64,000 bases of DNA, taken from contig SVTV01000010.1 of the NCBI GenBank assembly GCA_015063605.1, forward strand, positions 1 to 64,000, given 5' to 3'. Of the stretch, positions 41,915-49,968 are shown piece by piece. Both the position numbers and the translations under genes were made by a program. The notes below the pieces were generated by a model that saw nothing but the letters and a program-made list of their open reading frames with translations, was not told the DNA's origin and searched no databases. How positions within the stretch are numbered: position 1 is the first letter of the stretch; every line of letters begins with the position of its first letter. This DNA comes from Oscillospiraceae bacterium (lineage in GTDB: Bacteria > Bacillota > Clostridia > Oscillospirales > SIG627).

Positions 41915-43048
41915 ATGAATATTAAGATAGGAGAAAAAATAAAGCAACTGCGACAGCGAGATGGCAGAAAACAAGAGGATTTAGCCAATGCTCTTGGAGT
42001 CAGCCCTCAGGCGGTTTCGCGTTGGGAAGCAAACGGCGGTTATCCCGATATGGAGCTGATACCTGCCATTGCTAATTATTTCAATATCAGCATTGATGAA
42101 CTATTTGGATATAGCACGGACAGACAAGAAAAATTGAGATCAATATTGGATAAGGCTGATAAGTTGCTCAACAAACAAGGTGATATGACGGAATGTGTTG
42201 AATTACTTCGTGCAGCAGCTGAAGAATTTCCATCAGAACCGCAAGTGTTGATCAAACTCGGATATGCATTAAGTATGTGTGGATGGCAAAAATACGGTGC
42301 AAAAGCCTATACTAAAGATGGTTCAGAGTATACTCATGAGGATGCGGAATATAACTCGAAAAATATATACTGGCAGGAAGAGATTCGTATCTTTGAAAAA
42401 GTTTTGACTATGGATATTTCCTCCGAGGACCGCGATGTTATCATCATGATGTTGATAATGGTTTATACCTCAATGGGAAACACAGACAAAGCAAAAGCGT
42501 TGGCATCTAATCAAAATTCAATAATCACTTGCCGTGAAACGCTTATGCCAAAAGCAACCGCAGCTGAAGAACGCGACAAATATCAAGGTGAAGCAATTAT
42601 TTCTCTTTTGACAGAATTAAGAAACGTTATTTGTGACTCCGTATGTACCAAGATTTCGCCGTCCGCAAAATCCGAGGGCGTTAAACTGTTTGTAGTTCTC
42701 GCTCACTTATATGAATCGATTTTCAGTGACGGAAGATGTGGTATTGCACATTATCATCTTTGTGAGCTTTACATGCATGCGGCAGTTTACGAAGCGCGAT
42801 TTAACAAAAATACAGACCAAGCATTTGAATATTTCAAAAAGGGATTTGAGCATAAAAAACTTTATGATTCTATTCGGTGTACAGGTGAATATGAATATTC
42901 CTCTCCTCTTGTAGCGAAAGTGACATTCCCAAGTGCGAATTTCCCGTCAGTTTCTCCAACATTTTGGAAGGGATGGATAGAAGTACTTCCTGAAGCATTT
43001 AAAGAAAGTATCAGATCAGATTCAAGATTTGCAGAGTGCTTTGAATAA
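41915..43048 (+). CDS. XRE family regulator with helical-repeat C-terminal domain (1)
   Basis: 377 residues from ATG 41915 (GGAGG upstream). Residues 1-66 are a Cro/CI-type helix-turn-helix (IGEKIKQLRQRDGRKQEDLANALGVSPQAVSRWEANGGYPDMELIPAIANYFNISIDELFG). The remaining ~300 residues are helical with TPR-like spacing (LRAAAEEFPSEPQVLIKLGYALSMCG, MLIMVYTSMGNTDKAKALA). Such XRE-helical proteins often sense peptides or metabolites. One of three related regulators within 6 kb. Two terminators follow. Confidence 0.88.
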   Translation: MNIKIGEKIKQLRQRDGRKQEDLANALGVSPQAVSRWEANGGYPDMELIPAIANYFNISIDELFGYSTDRQEKLRSILDKADKLLNKQGDMTECVELLRAAAEEFPSEPQVLIKLGYALSMCGWQKYGAKAYTKDGSEYTHEDAEYNSKNIYWQEEIRIFEKVLTMDISSEDRDVIIMMLIMVYTSMGNTDKAKALASNQNSIITCRETLMPKATAAEERDKYQGEAIISLLTELRNVICDSVCTKISPSAKSEGVKLFVVLAHLYESIFSDGRCGIAHYHLCELYMHAAVYEARFNKNTDQAFEYFKKGFEHKKLYDSIRCTGEYEYSSPLVAKVTFPSANFPSVSPTFWKGWIEVLPEAFKESIRSDSRFAECFE

Positions 43049-43113
43049 TCATTCCCTGCCTCGCGCATGACTTTTCTTTGCTTTCTGCAAATCAAACAAT
43101 CTTTGTTCGGACA

Positions 43114-43125
43114 TTCGACTCTCCG
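43114..43125 (+). other. Fragment matching the 3' part of tRNA-Lys (possible attachment-site remnant)
   Basis: TTCGACTCTCCG at 43114-43125 equals tRNA-Lys 41092-41103, and preceding CGGA also matches. No integrase is present, so att-site status is only a possibility. Confidence 0.3.
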
Positions 43126-43132
43126 TTTCATA

Positions 43133-43170
43133 AAAAATCGGTAGGCTTCATAAGAGGATTGCCGATTTTT
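43133..43170 (+). terminator. Terminator after XRE regulator 1
   Basis: AAAAATCGG (43133-43141) / CCGATTTTT (43162-43170), T-rich after the stem. Confidence 0.7.
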
Positions 43171-43189
43171 ATTTGTTATGTAAAAAACA

Positions 43190-43230
43190 CCGCCGAAAGC
43201 GGCCGCAAATTAAACGGTTACTTTCGGCGG
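43190..43230. terminator. Bidirectional terminator module, copy A
   Basis: Outer stem CCGCCGAAAG (43190-43199) / CTTTCGGCGG (43221-43230) with A6 before and GTTTTTT after. A 40 bp relative lies at 47733-47772. Confidence 0.8.
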
Positions 43231-43248
43231 AGTTGCGTTTTTTAAGAA

Positions 43249-44550
43249 TCAGTTATACAAGTACTCTAACCAATCAGATTTTAATTCTTCATAACCTTTC
43301 CCAAATGTTGCCATGATATCCTTTGAGTGATAAGCGCTGAGCACCTCTTCAATACCGTAGGTGTCTACAAGATAAAGAACAAGAGAAGCCGCTTGATTAT
43401 ATGAAAGTTCGACTCCAACACCATCATAATTTTTTCCGTTAACAAGCTTGTAGGTATTGCCAATCGTATTATAAAAGTCAGTTTCCAATTCAGCTTTCGC
43501 ATACAGATCTGTATACAAGGGAAGATCAAATGTGCCGACAAGATCAAATTTGCCGCCAAGAGCTATATAATCTTCGTATACATTTTTGCAGATAATTGCT
43601 GATTTATCTCCCGCAGCGGCATACTCATCGAAATAGCCTTGCCTTGCAACATTCATAATTTGAATATACGATGCTGCAATCTGATTGTTAAATCCGAGGG
43701 TCTTTCCGAAGTACTCACATAGACCTTCGCTCAACCAAATATTGCCGTTCTCTCGGATACCTAACGCGTGCACCGATTCGTGAAGAGCACTTGAAAAATC
43801 ATTGATGTACATATTTCCGGAAGGATACCGTGTTTGAGAATATCCGCTGCCGTCGAAGAGCATATAATAATGAAACTCTCGGTTGGTATCAAGTCCTTCG
43901 TTTAATTCGTTTTTTTCGAGATGGTCGAGCATTTTATAAAGCCCCGCGGTATTGAAGTACAGAAGTCCGTGATATTGTGTCGGACTACCGGCACTAAAAT
44001 CCTTGAAATAGTATGTTACATTATCAAAGGATATAATGTATTTATACGTTGCATCAGAGGAAAAATCCATCGAAGCAAGTAAGACTTCCGCTTCCGGGGC
44101 ATTAGTGTATTCTGTCTCCAAACCAAGTGATTTAAGATATTCACTCTTATATTCGCACCGCTTCTCTAAATTCAGCAACCCTTCTGCACCGTATTTATCA
44201 TAAACAAAAGCAAACAATGCTTCTGCTACCGGGACAGATTTTGTTTTGTCGTATGTAAATAAGTGATCGTACAACGTGAGATAAGTCATATTAGCGAGAT
44301 CGGAGAAAAACTCTTTTAGGTTTGCCACTTGCTTTCCACTTTCATACGCAGTAAGACCGTAGGTGATCCACTCTTCTCCGCTTGAGCGGAGCGATGCAAA
44401 AGGATCTTCCGGCTTTTCGGTGGATGTATCAGTCGAACTATCCAAAGTCGGCGGTTCAGTGTCCTGCGGCAAATCGGGTGAGTCAGTACATGAAACGAGC
44501 AACATTGCCATCAGCAAGAGAAATGCTATAAAAGAAATTTTAGTTTTCAT
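43249..44550 (-). CDS. Gluzincin-like metalloprotease lipoprotein
   Basis: 433 residues from ATG 44550 (AGAGGTG upstream, overlapping the end of the regulator gene above). Signal peptide with lipobox ending LLVSC at about Cys21, then a Pro/Thr/Asp-rich tether. The catalytic zinc motif is His257-Glu-Ser-Val-His261 with Glu275 in WLSEGLCEYFG as the third ligand, the peptidase MA (gluzincin) arrangement. The C-terminal part is helical (SYNQAASLVLYLVDTYGIEEVLSAY). It would act outside the membrane on peptides or envelope proteins. Translationally coupled to an XRE regulator. Confidence 0.8.
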   Translation of the reverse strand: MKTKISFIAFLLLMAMLLVSCTDSPDLPQDTEPPTLDSSTDTSTEKPEDPFASLRSSGEEWITYGLTAYESGKQVANLKEFFSDLANMTYLTLYDHLFTYDKTKSVPVAEALFAFVYDKYGAEGLLNLEKRCEYKSEYLKSLGLETEYTNAPEAEVLLASMDFSSDATYKYIISFDNVTYYFKDFSAGSPTQYHGLLYFNTAGLYKMLDHLEKNELNEGLDTNREFHYYMLFDGSGYSQTRYPSGNMYINDFSSALHESVHALGIRENGNIWLSEGLCEYFGKTLGFNNQIAASYIQIMNVARQGYFDEYAAAGDKSAIICKNVYEDYIALGGKFDLVGTFDLPLYTDLYAKAELETDFYNTIGNTYKLVNGKNYDGVGVELSYNQAASLVLYLVDTYGIEEVLSAYHSKDIMATFGKGYEELKSDWLEYLYN

Positions 44551-45622
44551 TGGCTTCACCTCTCTTTTGAAAAAAATATTCCTCGTATCTGTTTTTGAGA
44601 GCTGAAATTTTATCCTTGAAGATCTCCAACTCCGGAGCGCTTACTATATATTGCAAAAAATCTTGGCATAGCTCTTCGGGTGAAAAGGCGTTGCGCAACG
44701 TCGTGGAGTACAGAAGCGGAGATGTGTTTTCTTTTTCGGATTCTATCATATGTTTTTCCAGCATATCAACAATCCGGTTTATATATTCCTCTGCCGTATC
44801 CGTTTGCCCAAGCTGAACATATATCTTTGCGATCGAGGCATAGTCGTAAAGAAGCGGCGGATCGTAAAAACCTGCGTACTTACCATCCAGCACCGCCTCA
44901 TACAAAGCCGCGGCTCTTTTATAGTAAAACAGCTTTTCCTCAGAGGACATATCTTCGGTGATAAGCTGCCGCACACAGCATTCTGCGCCGTCAATTTCAT
45001 AAATCAGATTGCGTTTTATCTGTGCGAGGTATTCCTCGCCTTCCATTACAAATTTAGCATACACCTCACGGCTATGACGCAAGGATGGCAATTTTTTGTA
45101 ATAATATTTTCCTTTTTCTTTGATGGCAGGATCTTTTGATTCGGAACAAAGCTGAAGCATGATTCGGTAGATCTCATTACGTTTGTCATCGTCCATGCAA
45201 CACTTTTCCGCATGCTCTGCAAGAGATATCATTTTTTCAACCCGATCTTTGTCATAAAGCTTTTTGCGGTATACATGAAGCATTACGCCGGCATAATTTC
45301 CGTAGTGATCGGGATTCAACTCTATTTCACAGATCCAAGCTTGATATACACCCTCCCAATCCTTTTTTGCGTGGAGAGCATGAATTTTCTCGCCAAATTC
45401 TTTTCGATGTTCAATGCTCCACACCAATTCCATATCGAACAAGGAATCAATAGAGCATTTAAAAAGCAATGCTATTTTGGGCAGGAGTGCTATATCGGGA
45501 GACAGTAATCCTCGTTCCCATTTTGAGACGGTTTGTGAAGAAACGCCGAGCTGTTCCGCAACAGCTTCCTGTGTCATATTGCGTGCGGTACGTAATTCCT
45601 TTAATTTGTTTTTGAGTTCCAT
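44540..45622 (-). CDS. XRE family regulator with helical-repeat C-terminal domain (2)
   Basis: 360 residues. Residues 1-65 are the helix-turn-helix (KNKLKELRTARNMTQEAVAEQLGVSSQTVSKWERGLLSPDIALLPKIALLFKCSIDSLFDM). The rest is helical with TPR-like pairs (YKRAAALYEAVLDGKYAGF, DYASIAKIYVQLGQTDTAEEYINRIVDML). Its stop overlaps the metalloprotease start by 11 bp, so the two are made together, and the membrane-protein gene lies just upstream on the same strand (5 bp gap): a three-gene unit. Confidence 0.88.
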   Translation of the reverse strand: MELKNKLKELRTARNMTQEAVAEQLGVSSQTVSKWERGLLSPDIALLPKIALLFKCSIDSLFDMELVWSIEHRKEFGEKIHALHAKKDWEGVYQAWICEIELNPDHYGNYAGVMLHVYRKKLYDKDRVEKMISLAEHAEKCCMDDDKRNEIYRIMLQLCSESKDPAIKEKGKYYYKKLPSLRHSREVYAKFVMEGEEYLAQIKRNLIYEIDGAECCVRQLITEDMSSEEKLFYYKRAAALYEAVLDGKYAGFYDPPLLYDYASIAKIYVQLGQTDTAEEYINRIVDMLEKHMIESEKENTSPLLYSTTLRNAFSPEELCQDFLQYIVSAPELEIFKDKISALKNRYEEYFFQKRGEANEN

Positions 45623-45627
45623 AATTT

Positions 45628-46176
45628 TTACATCTTATTTTTCATCCAATAATCGTACTGCTTTTTTCTATACATTAAAAGAAAAAAGATATATGCGACA
45701 CAGTTCGCAACGGCACTCAACACATACCCTGCAGTATATCCGACAAAACTCACATCAAACACCGTACTGAACAAACACATGGGTGCAAAAAAGAAAGTGA
45801 TAAGCGATATTGTTTTTTTCTTAAACACTAAATCATCAAAGGTATTCAATGCAAAGCAGATAAAAACGATCACAGCAATACAGATAAGAATTTTGGATTC
45901 GCGCTTTAAAACCAACTTAAAATCATCTGCAAAAGAAACGTACTGCTTGCCTTCGTAATCCGAAACGATCTCATCTTCACCGACGCCTTTTCTGATTTTT
46001 GATGTATGCAGTAAAATATATCCGAACGCAACCGTTGTCATCAGCGCAATTACAAACAGTTTCAAAGTGGGATTCTCAACCCCGCTTAAGACAGCACCCC
46101 AAACCGCATATAGTGCAATATATGCAATCAAAGTAATAATTGACGAAAAAGTAATATTCCAAAGTATCCGTTTCAT
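45628..46176 (-). CDS. Multi-pass membrane protein of unknown function
   Basis: 182 residues with about five hydrophobic segments (FSSIITLIAYIALYAVWGAVL; LKLFVIALMTTVAFGYILL; ILICIAVIVFICFAL; LITFFFAPMCLFSTVF; AGYVLSAVANCVAYIFFLLMY) and a charged cytoplasmic loop (KIRKGVGEDEIVSDYEGKQY). I do not recognise the family. It heads the unit with XRE regulator 2 and the metalloprotease, and its leader carries the 75 bp tandem repeat array. Confidence 0.7.
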   Translation of the reverse strand: MKRILWNITFSSIITLIAYIALYAVWGAVLSGVENPTLKLFVIALMTTVAFGYILLHTSKIRKGVGEDEIVSDYEGKQYVSFADDFKLVLKRESKILICIAVIVFICFALNTFDDLVFKKKTISLITFFFAPMCLFSTVFDVSFVGYTAGYVLSAVANCVAYIFFLLMYRKKQYDYWMKNKM

Positions 46177-46210
46177 AATTCCCTCCGTAAATTTTCAGTA
46201 AATTTTTCAT

Positions 46211-46510
46211 ATCATAACAGCAGTTGGAAAATTGTGCGTACAGATGCACAATTTTGTTAAGCGCATGTTTTTGTACGCACTGCAGATTATAACAGCAGTT
46301 GGAAAATTGTGCGTACAAACGCACAATTTTGTTAAGCGCATGTTTTTGTACGCACTGCAGATTATAACAGCAGTTGGAAAATTGTGCGTACAGACGCACA
46401 ATTTTGTTAAACGCATGTTTTTGTACGCACTGCAGATTATAACAGCAGTTGGAAAATTGTGCGTACAGACGCACAATTTTGTTAAGCGCATGTTTTTGTA
46501 CGCACTGCAG
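46211..46510. repeat. Four tandem 75 bp repeats, each with two alternative hairpins
   Basis: Exactly 75 bp period (the motif AACAGCAGTTGG recurs at 46216, 46291, 46366 and 46441); units differ at very few bases. Each has a 12 bp stem AAAATTGTGCGT / ACGCACAATTTT with a 4-base loop, and a competing pair TGCGTACA / TGTACGCA spanning ~45 bases. 75 is a multiple of three, so long frames arise on both strands, but they are repeats of one unit without ribosome binding sites and are not credible genes. Located in the upstream region of the membrane-protein gene (minus). Confidence 0.92.
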
Positions 46511-46610
46511 TTGTTTGCGCTTATTATATCACAAATCATTTTGGGTGTAAATAGACAATTTAGCTCACGGTTATGTCTGTTTTGTATCAGAACAAAATGG
46601 CATCATTTCT

Positions 46611-46790
46611 GGGGCTGTCTCACTAACGTGAGCCAAGCCCTGAAATTGAACTCGATGAATAAAATTCATCGTTTTGGCACCGAAATTACGTAAAAATTCG
46701 TACTAAAGCACGCCAAAAACGTTCAAGTTTCCGAAAATAGCGGGTTCCCGTCCGCTATTTTCGCGGGGCGTCGCTTAATGCGACAGCCCC
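46611..46790. repeat. MITE-like structured repeat, copy 2 (180 bp)
   Basis: Inverted counterpart of 25221-25414. Ends are GGGGCTGTC (46611-46619) and GACAGCCCC (46782-46790), a 9 bp terminal inverted repeat with further similarity inward (TCACTAAC vs GCATTAAG). Contains CTCAC-taac-GTGAG, CGATGAAT/ATTCATCG, TTTTGGC/GCCAAAA and a perfect CGAAAATAGCGG/CCGCTATTTTCG stem. No ORF and no clear target-site duplication. Confidence 0.88.
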
Positions 46791-46836
46791 TTTTCGTTTT
46801 CAACTCACATTAGAAAAATTCTCTCAAAATGAGTTA

Positions 46837-46864
46837 TTGTTTTCACATAAGAATATGCTATAAT
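46837..46864 (+). promoter_or_regulatory. Promoter of XRE regulator 3
   Basis: TTGTTT (46837-46842), 16 bp, TATAAT (46859-46864); GGAGG then follows before ATG 46910. Confidence 0.6.
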
Positions 46865-46909
46865 AATATCAGGATAAGCGCTGATCCAAAACAATTCGGA
46901 GGAACAACA

Positions 46910-47722
46910 ATGATTAAACTTGGAGAAAAAATAAAATCGTTAAGAAAACAGAAGAATATATCCCAAGAGGTTTTTGCTAACTATCTTGGCGTATCCTTTC
47001 AAGCCGTTTCGAAATGGGAAACGGGTAACACAATGCCGGATGTGACTATGATCCCCGCAATCGCTTCCTTTTTCGGCGTTTCAACAGATGAGCTTTTCGA
47101 TTTCAATCTTTACGAAATTGAGAAAAATGTTGAAGCAATCGTAGATGAACACAGTAAATATTGGTATGAGGACAAATCCAAAGCAGAGCAAATTATCCGA
47201 GATGGGTTGAAACGATATCCCGGAAATGATGTGTTGTTAAATTGTTTGATTGGCGTTATTTCGGAATTGGGAAAAAACGATGAAGTCATTACTATTGGAA
47301 AAGCTCTTGTAGAAAGCACGAAATATGATGATGTGCGTATGGATGCATATCGTATTATGGCAGAAGCATATAAAGCAAAGGGCGAATATGAATTGGCTAA
47401 AGATGCAATTGAACATATTCCGGAAATTTACTTCACAAAGCTTGGGGTAGCTGCTCGACTTCTTGAAGGAGAAGAAATGTATGAGGCGGCACAAAAGCAA
47501 AAGAATATTTCCGCAGAGGACTTGATCGATATGCTGATCATTGCAGGTAAGCGTTTAAAAGAAAACGGCGAAATCGAAAAAGCCAATTCTCAATTTAGGA
47601 TCGCACTAAAAGTAATGGATGCTTTTAAAGATGATTTTATTGAAAGCAAATGGTTTAAAGCTACCGTTTATGAGTACGCAAACGAACAACGAAAAGAAAT
47701 TGAAAAGCTGTTAAGCGAATAA
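46910..47722 (+). CDS. XRE family regulator with helical-repeat C-terminal domain (3)
   Basis: 270 residues from ATG 46910, after GGAGGAACAACA. Helix-turn-helix in residues 1-66 (LGEKIKSLRKQKNISQEVFANYLGVSFQAVSKWETGNTMPDVTMIPAIASFFGVSTDELFDF), similar to regulator 1. C-terminal TPR-like helices (YKAKGEYELAKDAIEHI, AGKRLKENGEIEKANSQFRIALKVM). Framed by the MITE-like repeat upstream and a terminator module shared with regulator 1 downstream. Confidence 0.88.
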   Translation: MIKLGEKIKSLRKQKNISQEVFANYLGVSFQAVSKWETGNTMPDVTMIPAIASFFGVSTDELFDFNLYEIEKNVEAIVDEHSKYWYEDKSKAEQIIRDGLKRYPGNDVLLNCLIGVISELGKNDEVITIGKALVESTKYDDVRMDAYRIMAEAYKAKGEYELAKDAIEHIPEIYFTKLGVAARLLEGEEMYEAAQKQKNISAEDLIDMLIIAGKRLKENGEIEKANSQFRIALKVMDAFKDDFIESKWFKATVYEYANEQRKEIEKLLSE

Positions 47723-47732
47723 TACAACAAAG

Positions 47733-47772
47733 CCGCCGAAAGCGGCCGTAATTTTACGGTTACTCCCGGCGG
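47733..47772. terminator. Bidirectional terminator module, copy B
   Basis: CCGCC (47733-47737) pairs with GGCGG (47768-47772) around an inner CCGTAA/TTACGG hairpin. Bases closely follow 43190-43230. Lies between convergent XRE 3 and lplA. Confidence 0.7.
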
Positions 47773-47777
47773 TAATT

Positions 47778-48764
47778 TTATTCCACACCCATTATCAATG
47801 CGGCGATCTCCTTCGGAGACGAGCCTGCGACAAAATCGCTGACACTGCTTACATCAAGAAGCGTACATATATCATCAAATTCAAATCTTGTACCCAAAAG
47901 AAGAGTTTCCAATTCCGAAATATCACGTGTACCGAAGAAATCACCCGATATTTTCGCCAAAGCAATTCTTCCCTCCGAGACCTCAAGCTCCGCTTGGACC
48001 GTACCGAAAGGAAACCTTCTGCGCTCACGTCTCGAATAGCTCTTCGATGCGCCGAAATTCCATTCCCATGCGGAATACTTACTGTCGGCAAGCTTTTGTA
48101 TTCCGACACGCTCTTTGTCCGTCAGCTCACGCACAGCCGTAATACCCGCATGTTCGGATACATACCTTTCGATATATTCGATAAACTCCCCTGTTTCAAG
48201 CTTTTTTGACAAAAGGGGCTTAAGATTCGTAACACGGCTCCTTACGCTGTTTATCCCCTTACTTTGCAGCTTCAACGGATCCGGACGGAGAGCACCTTCC
48301 ATTTCCGTAAGATCAGCATCAAAAAGCAATGTACCGTGATGGATAAGCCTTTCGCCTCGGACACATTGGGCGGTGCCCGAAATTTTTGCTCCGCCTACGG
48401 CAATATCATTTCTTCCGGTCAGAACAGCTTCCACACCGAGTGACTTAAGTGATTCGATAACAGGAGCGCAAAAGCGGGCAAAGTCGAGGGAGCCTTCTCC
48501 TTTTTTTGTAATGAAAGTATAATTCACATTGCCTATATCGTGAAATACGGCGCCGCCGCCCGTAAGTCTGCGTACCACCTTGATACCGTGCTCCTCAATA
48601 AATGCACGGTCAAGCTCAGCGAAGGCATTCTGATTCTTTCCGATTATGACCGATCTCGAATTTTGCCAAAGCATGAATACATCGTCACAGAGATTGTCGG
48701 TGATGTATTCCTCAGCTGCCAGATTAAAATAGGGATCGGTGCTTTTGTTTTTTATTATTATCAT
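47778..48764 (-). CDS. lplA: Lipoate--protein ligase
   Basis: 328 residues, complete. LplA motifs: NLAAEEYI, MLWQNSRSVIIGKNQN, VRRLTGGGAVFHDIGNVNYTFI (RRxxGGGxVxH), catalytic lysine in GGAKISGTAQ, and HHGTLLFDADL. The C-terminal accessory domain (EWNFGASKSYSRRERRRFPFGTVQAELEVSEGRIALAKISGDFFG) is present. Activates lipoate with ATP and attaches it to E2 or GcvH proteins; none are in this window. Confidence 0.95.
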   Translation of the reverse strand: MIIIKNKSTDPYFNLAAEEYITDNLCDDVFMLWQNSRSVIIGKNQNAFAELDRAFIEEHGIKVVRRLTGGGAVFHDIGNVNYTFITKKGEGSLDFARFCAPVIESLKSLGVEAVLTGRNDIAVGGAKISGTAQCVRGERLIHHGTLLFDADLTEMEGALRPDPLKLQSKGINSVRSRVTNLKPLLSKKLETGEFIEYIERYVSEHAGITAVRELTDKERVGIQKLADSKYSAWEWNFGASKSYSRRERRRFPFGTVQAELEVSEGRIALAKISGDFFGTRDISELETLLLGTRFEFDDICTLLDVSSVSDFVAGSSPKEIAALIMGVE

Positions 48765-48800
48765 TTTTATATGTATTTTATTCTTATCACTATTCAGCGC

Positions 48801-49856
48801 TCAATTACTTTTTTCCGTATGAATCTCGGTCTGTGCTTTTTTGCGGTCACCTTTAATTAATTTGTAGAGAGGTGAAACCGCAAGACGTAAAATACGAGCC
48901 ATTACGTACGAAAGAGCGAACACAGTCAAAACCATAGCGGGCATAAAATACCGTGTTCTCGAATAAAGCCACAGATCCGCAATATAGGAAAAGAGGTACA
49001 TTTCGAAGGAACAGACAGAAAATTCACGGAAAATAAAGGCAAGGGGTTTGGGAAGATCGACATCGTAAAACACGAGAAAGATCGTTGCCGCCATAGCTCC
49101 TGTTGTAATACAAGAGAAACCGTTCATCATATACCATGCATATCCGACCTCGGGAGAAGAATACAGCCAGCAAAGACCTACCGGGATGAGAATGGCTGTT
49201 GCTGCAAGCGGGATCGACACCGCTTTTTTGATCTTGGGCTGATACTCGCCTATCATTGATCCGATAAAGTAATAAGAAAGCGGATACATTGCTTCCCAAT
49301 ACTCCGGAATGATATCAAGGGATGCCCCTGAGATCCGAAAGCTTTCCACCGCCGCAGGAAGATTGGTCATGAAGCAGAGAATAATACAAAGTACCATTCT
49401 TTTTCTGAAAGTACCTAAAGCTTGAAACAGAATATTGAGAAACGGGATCAGAAGGAAGAGCCCGATATACATTTCCACATACCAGGCATAGCCGTGGGCG
49501 GAAAAGTCAAATACAGAACGTATACCCCAGAAGAGGTCTGAATTTGTCTGCCCGATATGATTGGTATAAAGCACACTCAAAGCGGCTATTACAATATAAG
49601 AAATGATTACCGGAAGGATTCCGCGGAAATAACCACGAGTAAGCTGTTTTTTTCTGTTAAGATAGCCTGTAAGCAAAATAAACAAAGGTACACTGGAAAT
49701 TGCAGTAAAGCGAATAAACAAGTACACTGTCCATTTGAGGGAGTGCACTCCCACTTCCATTGGTCCAAGATATGCGATGGCATGGGTAGTCATAACGAAA
49801 AGTACTGCCAGAGTACGAATAATATCAAGACCCGAAGATCGTTGTTTTGTTGACAT
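48801..49856 (-). CDS. Acyltransferase family membrane protein (OafA/WecH-like)
   Basis: 351 residues from ATG 49856 (GGTG upstream; ATG 49868 also possible). Ten membrane segments. N-terminal GLDIIRTLAVLFVMTTHAIAYLG carries the family's His in the second half of TM1; ISSVPLFILLTGYLNRKKQ and a late RTRYFMPAMVLTVFALSY also match acyltransferase-3. These enzymes O-acetylate or succinylate cell-surface polysaccharides or peptidoglycan. Ends in a basic cytoplasmic tail. Confidence 0.88.
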   Translation of the reverse strand: MSTKQRSSGLDIIRTLAVLFVMTTHAIAYLGPMEVGVHSLKWTVYLFIRFTAISSVPLFILLTGYLNRKKQLTRGYFRGILPVIISYIVIAALSVLYTNHIGQTNSDLFWGIRSVFDFSAHGYAWYVEMYIGLFLLIPFLNILFQALGTFRKRMVLCIILCFMTNLPAAVESFRISGASLDIIPEYWEAMYPLSYYFIGSMIGEYQPKIKKAVSIPLAATAILIPVGLCWLYSSPEVGYAWYMMNGFSCITTGAMAATIFLVFYDVDLPKPLAFIFREFSVCSFEMYLFSYIADLWLYSRTRYFMPAMVLTVFALSYVMARILRLAVSPLYKLIKGDRKKAQTEIHTEKSN

Positions 49857-49968
49857 ATGAATCACCATAACTTTCGCTGCGCAAAAGTTTCTTTCTTGTG
49901 TATTGAGGCTGATAAGTAAAAACGTTTTTACGATTGCTATTCAGAAAAATGGTACTAACATGAAATAA

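Noticed and set aside
46211..46510. CRISPR array
   Set aside because: The repeats are directly adjacent 75 bp units with no unique spacers, and no cas genes exist in the window.
46076..46693. Long open frames on both strands through the 75 bp tandem repeats
   Set aside because: The unit length is a multiple of three, so stops are absent by construction; the products are repeats of one short cysteine-rich segment and no ribosome site or family match is seen.
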